A DNA stretch of 64,000 bases from Flavobacterium phragmitis (GTDB lineage Bacteria > Bacteroidota > Bacteroidia > Flavobacteriales > Flavobacteriaceae). Below, piece by piece: positions 59,800 to 64,000 of the stretch. The position numbers were made by a program, and so were the translations under genes. The stretch covers positions 272,321-336,320 of the forward strand of contig NZ_FOMH01000009.1 in the NCBI RefSeq assembly GCF_900112575.1, read 5' to 3'. The notes under the pieces were generated by a model. The model did not search any database, had not been told where the DNA came from, and saw only the letters and a list, made by a program, of their open reading frames with translations. Each line of letters opens with the position of its first letter. Position 1 is the stretch's first letter.

Positions 59800-62661
59800 T
59801 TAAATTTTAATGGCTTGAAGCGTTCCGTTATAATTGATTTCTTTTCCAGAAGCATCTGAAAGGAATGTTTTCGGATTAGATGGATCGACAGCGATGATTT
59901 TAAATTTTCGGTCTTTTAGCATGCCTTTAAAATCTCCTTTGCGCTCGCCAATGGTTAAAGTTTCATTTTTTTGATCATAATTGAAGCTTATCGTGGCATA
60001 ATTGCCTTTTTCGTAATTGTAGTTAACGCCTTCATCTTCATACAAGGTAAAGCTTCCGTCGCGGCCTTTATAAACATACAACACCACATTATCAGCAGGT
60101 TTCTGATCGGTGTATTGGATTTCAGGGCCAACGGGAACTATGGCGCCTTCAGGAATAAAGAGGGGAATGCGTCCATAAGGAGCGTCAGCCTGTAGAGTCT
60201 GTCCTCCTGACTGATGCTTGCCCGTATAAAAATCATACCAGTTTGTGCCGGAAGGAAGATACACTTCTCTTTTTCTGGCTCCATATTGGTAAACGGGGCA
60301 CACCATAAAAGAAGAACCAAACATGAATTGGCTGCTGATGTTGACGACATTTTTATCGTTTTGAAAATCCATCACCAAAGGGCGCATAATGGTATAATCG
60401 TTAAAATGCGTCATACCGGCCATAGTATAGATGTATGGCATTAGTCTGTAGCGCAGACGGTCATAAAATACAATTGATTCGTAGGCAGGATGGCCTTCTG
60501 GAGCGATGTTCCAAGGTTCGCGATACGGAAATTGCCCATGGGAACGGTATAAAGGAGCAAATGCCCCAAACTGATGCCAGCGCGTGTTTAATTCGCGCCA
60601 TTCTTTACTGTCGGAATTTTCATTTCCATTTTTGTCATATTGCTGCTGTGCGCTCAAATAGCGGTCTTCAACGCAAAATCCTCCTATATCCATCGTCCAG
60701 TACGGAATACCGCTTGCGGCAAAATTAAGGCCTGCCGAAATCTGCGCTTTCAAATCTTCCCATCTCGTTGCAATATCTCCGCTCCAGGTTGCTGTTGAGT
60801 AACGCTGCAGTCCAGCGAAACCTGATCTAGTTAAAAGAAATACACGTTTATTAGGATCTACAGCCCTTTGTCCGTCATATATTGCTTCGGCGTTCATTAG
60901 GGCGTAAGTGTTGAAATACTCTGTTGCAGACCCTAAAGCGGTTGGTCCCTGCAATTTTTTACGGTACTCCATATCTGTGCAGTCCAATACGTTAGGTTCA
61001 CTTGCATCCATCCACCATGCATCAACTCCTATAGGATATAAATTTTCATAAATCTGCTTCCAAAACAGTTTGCGTGCACCGCTTGCATAAGCGTCATAAA
61101 AAGAGCCTACATAACCCGGGCCAACCCAGTCGCGTACATTGTCTTTAATGGCCTGCTGATACATCCATCCTTTTTGGTCGAATTCTTTAAAGTGGTCTGT
61201 GGTTTTATAAAATTTAGGCCAGACGGAGATCATCATTTTGGCATTCATCGAATGGATGGAGTCTGTCATGGCTTTTGGATCAGGAAAACGCTTAGGATCA
61301 AACTTGTGGCTTCCCCATGCATCATCTTCCCAATAATTCCAGTCTAAAACTATATTATCAATTGGAATCTGGCGCGTTCTGAATTCTTTTAAATTGCTTA
61401 AGATTTCATCCTGGGTTTTGTATCGCTCGCGGCTCTGCCAATAACCCATTGCCCATTTAGGCATGATTTGGGATTTTCCCGTCAAGGTTCTATAGCCCTT
61501 GATTATGCTGTCCATGGAATTGCCATGAATAAAGTAGTAATCGATTTTTTTGTTCATTTCGCTCCACCAGACCTGGCTGTTTTTTTCCTCAGCCAATTGA
61601 GGTGTTCTTACCCTTAATCCGCAATACGATGTTGAACCGTCTGGTTTCCATTCTATTCTTAAAGCAGTGCGCTTGTCTGCTTTCAGATTCATAGAGAATT
61701 TGTAGCTGTTAGGATTCCAAGCTGTTCTCCATCGCTCAGGAACCACCAATTGATTGTCTAGATAGACTTTTACATATCCGGAATAATATAAAGTAAATTT
61801 ATATTCTCCGTCTTGCGGCGCTTCGATTTCTCCTTCATAAGCAACACTGGCATTCTTTAAAGGCAGATCTGTTGGCAGATTTTTAATGCTTTTAACGTCT
61901 TCAAAAAAAATAGACTGCTCTTGACGGATGAGCGGTTCATTTTTCTTCTCTTGTGTACTGTAGGTTCCCGTTAAGAAGCCCGGTTCTCCATTTTTCCCAT
62001 ATAATTTGAAAACCTTGTTTAACTGCTCATAAGGACGGCTGTCTCCAAATCGGCTTAGGGAATAGCTGTCCCATAAAAGCCCATAGTTTTTATTTGATAC
62101 AATAAAAGGGACCGATACCTTGGTATTGTATTGGAAAAGCTCTTCGCTTTTGTCTTTGTAATTGAATTCATCCGACTGATGCTGTCCCAATCCATAGAAT
62201 GCTTCATCTTTAGGCGATTCAAATATCTGTCGCACCGTATAGCCTTTTGTCTGGTCAGCCTCTATAGGAAGAAAAGTCCTGCCGCCGCCTGCTTTTTCAG
62301 CCAACAGCATTTTGCCGTTTTTATCTTTAAACTTGATTCCTCCATCTTTTGCAGAAACCATTACATTTAAGGTCTTCGTTGCGAGTTTAATGGAGTCTTT
62401 TAATTGACTGATCTGGAAGGGAACAGTTTGCTGGCCGGGAACAATAATCAGACTGGAATCTTTCACAGATTCTTTGGCTGAAGCAGCAACATGTATCAGA
62501 TCATTGCCTAAAACCTGCAGATGCAGCCTGCTTAATTGGTTTTCTGCGTTTGGTTTCAAGTCTATAAACACACTGTCATTTGTTTTGGTGTAATTTTTGA
62601 CAGCGCACGATGCCAAGAGCAATCCGGCGGAAAGACCTAAAGCGATTGTGTTTTTTTTCAT
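59800..62661 (-). CDS. GH31 alpha-xylosidase with PA14 insert, lipoprotein
   Basis: A 953-residue lipoprotein (lipobox LLASC, Cys19). An N-terminal GH31 sandwich (AFYGLGQHQSDEFNYKDKS) is interrupted at about 225-352 by a PA14 domain (APQDGEYKFTLYYSGYVKVYLD). The barrel has the nucleophile Asp552 in WWMDASEPN and the acid Asp629 in TWSGDIATRWEDL, with C-terminal beta domains after it. The PA14 insertion is the arrangement of characterised xyloglucan-specific alpha-xylosidases, where it helps bind longer oligosaccharides. It should remove unsubstituted xylose from the non-reducing end and so alternate with the GH3 beta-glucosidase. It is the first gene of the leftward arm. Confidence 0.93.
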   Translation of the reverse strand: MKKNTIALGLSAGLLLASCAVKNYTKTNDSVFIDLKPNAENQLSRLHLQVLGNDLIHVAASAKESVKDSSLIIVPGQQTVPFQISQLKDSIKLATKTLNVMVSAKDGGIKFKDKNGKMLLAEKAGGGRTFLPIEADQTKGYTVRQIFESPKDEAFYGLGQHQSDEFNYKDKSEELFQYNTKVSVPFIVSNKNYGLLWDSYSLSRFGDSRPYEQLNKVFKLYGKNGEPGFLTGTYSTQEKKNEPLIRQEQSIFFEDVKSIKNLPTDLPLKNASVAYEGEIEAPQDGEYKFTLYYSGYVKVYLDNQLVVPERWRTAWNPNSYKFSMNLKADKRTALRIEWKPDGSTSYCGLRVRTPQLAEEKNSQVWWSEMNKKIDYYFIHGNSMDSIIKGYRTLTGKSQIMPKWAMGYWQSRERYKTQDEILSNLKEFRTRQIPIDNIVLDWNYWEDDAWGSHKFDPKRFPDPKAMTDSIHSMNAKMMISVWPKFYKTTDHFKEFDQKGWMYQQAIKDNVRDWVGPGYVGSFYDAYASGARKLFWKQIYENLYPIGVDAWWMDASEPNVLDCTDMEYRKKLQGPTALGSATEYFNTYALMNAEAIYDGQRAVDPNKRVFLLTRSGFAGLQRYSTATWSGDIATRWEDLKAQISAGLNFAASGIPYWTMDIGGFCVEDRYLSAQQQYDKNGNENSDSKEWRELNTRWHQFGAFAPLYRSHGQFPYREPWNIAPEGHPAYESIVFYDRLRYRLMPYIYTMAGMTHFNDYTIMRPLVMDFQNDKNVVNISSQFMFGSSFMVCPVYQYGARKREVYLPSGTNWYDFYTGKHQSGGQTLQADAPYGRIPLFIPEGAIVPVGPEIQYTDQKPADNVVLYVYKGRDGSFTLYEDEGVNYNYEKGNYATISFNYDQKNETLTIGERKGDFKGMLKDRKFKIIAVDPSNPKTFLSDASGKEINYNGTLQAIKI

Positions 62662-63156
62662 GTTTTTTGGTTAAGGATAGTTTATATGATAATTAGCAGT
62701 TTTTGTGATTTATGTTTTTCCCGATCTGGAATTTAGTATATCCAGCGTCGAGCTAAATTTCAAATGGGTTTCAAAAGATTGCAAGCTGTAAAAGTCAAGT
62801 GGCAATCTGCATTTTTTAGTGACTGCATGAGGCTTATTCAGGTTGTATTGCCAGCTGATTATGCTGGGATGTAAAAGTATCTTTTAATGTAAAAGGACAA
62901 GGGGCGTAAATGTGTTGTTTGAGAGGCTCTTATGTATCATCGTGTTTTTGGTTGCTGTAAAGGGGGGGCGGAATGTATTTTATGGCTGGTGGAAATGTAT
63001 TATTGTTTTTGAGCATTCAAAGTAAAGAGTACATTAGCATCTGTGAAGTTTCAAAGCTGGAGTACTGAACAGCCCTAATCAAGGATTACGAGAAGAGGCA
63101 GCTGTTCAGAATCATCTTGAAATCAAAAGTAAACTGACTAACCAACCTCTATAATT
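62662..63156. promoter_or_regulatory. Divergent promoter region between the GH31 arm and the third GH97
   Basis: This 495-base gap has no gene. It separates two divergent PUL units, so it should hold two promoters and probably a binding site for the hybrid sensor. CTAACCAACC (63138-63147) before the GH97 start repeats the leader seen before the SusC gene. No exact TAnnTTTG with a spaced TTTG was found. Confidence 0.45.
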
Positions 63157-64000
63157 ATGAATATAAAATTTAGCATATGTTTATTGCTTGTAAGTTTCTT
63201 TAAACTAAATGCGCAATCTGTGGTAAAAAGTCCGGACGGAAAGCTTGCGGTGTGGGTTTCTGCAAACAACGGAATGCCCCAGTATAGTGTAGCATACAAT
63301 GAAAAAAACTTTATAGAAAAATCGCCATTAGGCTTAAAAACCAATGCGGGGGATTTCAGTACAGGATTGTCTTTGGAAAAAAACGTCAACCAGGAAATCG
63401 ACGAATCCTATCAATTACCCAATATTAAGAAAAGCAATGTTCACTATACGGCCAATGAAGCTGTTTTTTCATTCACAAAAGACGGCAGGCCTGCTTTGGA
63501 TGTAATTTTTAGGGTGAGCAACAATAATCTGGCATTCAGATATAAAGTATATCCGCAGAAGGAAACGCTCTCCTGCGTGGTTCAGGAAGAGGCTTCGGGA
63601 TTTCTGATGCCTAAGGGAACCACCACATTTCTTTGTCCGCAAAGCAATCCAATGACTGGATTTGCCAGAACAGGCCCTAGCTATGAAACTTCCTATACGT
63701 TGGATGATGCTGTAGGCAAAAACGGCTGGGGAAATGGATACACCTTTCCATGCCTGTTTAGGGTAAATGACAGCGGATGGGTCTTGATTTCTGAAACAGG
63801 AGTGGACAGCGGCTATTGCGCAAGCAGACTGATTGGTCGTGAAAACGGATTATATACCATTGGATTTCCGATGCCGGGGGAAAACAACGGAAACGGGACA
63901 GCAGTGCCGGGAATCCCGCTTCCGGGAGAAACGCCGTGGCGTACTGTTACTATTGGAGAAACATTGGCGCCTATTGTCGAAACCACGATTCCGTTTGACC
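63157..64000 (+). CDS. GH97 glycosidase (third copy), truncated by the window end
   Basis: A frame that opens with ATG at 63157 and is still open at the window end, giving 281 residues. The signal peptide MNIKFSICLLLVSFFKLNAQ is followed by SVVKSPDGKLAVWVS, the typical GH97 opening, then the super-sandwich segments LAFRYKVYPQ, FLMPKGTTTF and WVLISETGVDSGYCASRL. The catalytic barrel lies beyond the window, so retaining or inverting type cannot be told. It is divergent from the GH31 gene and probably belongs to the same locus. The PUL therefore extends further right. Confidence 0.88.
   Translation, partial: MNIKFSICLLLVSFFKLNAQSVVKSPDGKLAVWVSANNGMPQYSVAYNEKNFIEKSPLGLKTNAGDFSTGLSLEKNVNQEIDESYQLPNIKKSNVHYTANEAVFSFTKDGRPALDVIFRVSNNNLAFRYKVYPQKETLSCVVQEEASGFLMPKGTTTFLCPQSNPMTGFARTGPSYETSYTLDDAVGKNGWGNGYTFPCLFRVNDSGWVLISETGVDSGYCASRLIGRENGLYTIGFPMPGENNGNGTAVPGIPLPGETPWRTVTIGETLAPIVETTIPFD

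Overview
The window looks like a chromosomal segment of a Flavobacterium-like member of the Bacteroidota. The signs are an AT-rich background, type IX secretion (T9SS) sorting domains, SusC/SusD proteins, a hybrid two-component system, TAnnTTTG-type promoters, and short dispersed repeats of the AATTCCA, CATAACT and GTCATTTCGAC kinds between genes. No rRNA, tRNA, CRISPR array or intact insertion sequence was seen.

Positions 1-19616 are ordinary AT-rich chromosome. A leftward cluster encodes a secreted ankyrin protein, a secreted DUF2271 protein, a PepSY membrane protein fused to a flavodoxin/NAD(P)H reductase, and the start of a probable ApbE. This resembles an extracytosolic flavinylated electron-transfer system. 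Then come a TPR/LuxR-type membrane regulator, a decayed T9SS-target pseudogene, nrdB-nrdA behind four DnaA-box-like repeats, a Crp-type regulator coupled to ribB, a CPA1 antiporter, a thioesterase divergent from an HxlR regulator with two palindromic operators, a membrane MutS-like ATPase, a universal stress protein, and mnmE.

Positions 19617-20098 look like a junction. They lie directly behind the 3' end of mnmE, a known integration target in other bacteria, and carry three TTTGTACCTC repeats and a long hairpin. From about 20100 onward the sequence is visibly richer in G and C, which suggests separately acquired DNA.

Positions 20099-64000 hold a MarR/membrane-protein pair followed by a large polysaccharide utilisation locus (PUL). 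Its rightward arm of fifteen genes encodes SusC, SusD, a surface glycan-binding protein, GH5 and GH74 endo-xyloglucanase candidates, GH29, two GH2, GH97, an esterase, a second GH97, GH3, GH43, a third GH2 and a CE1-type esterase. A leftward arm encodes GH31 with PA14, GH42, a CE20-like acetylesterase and a hybrid two-component sensor. A third GH97 starts at 63157 and runs off the window. The set fits decorated xyloglucan: GH74 (T9SS exported) and GH5 (lipoprotein) would cut the backbone outside, SusCD would import oligosaccharides, and periplasmic enzymes would remove fucose, galactose, arabinose, xylose and acetyl groups before GH3 releases glucose. The three GH97 enzymes are the part that known xyloglucan structure does not readily explain.
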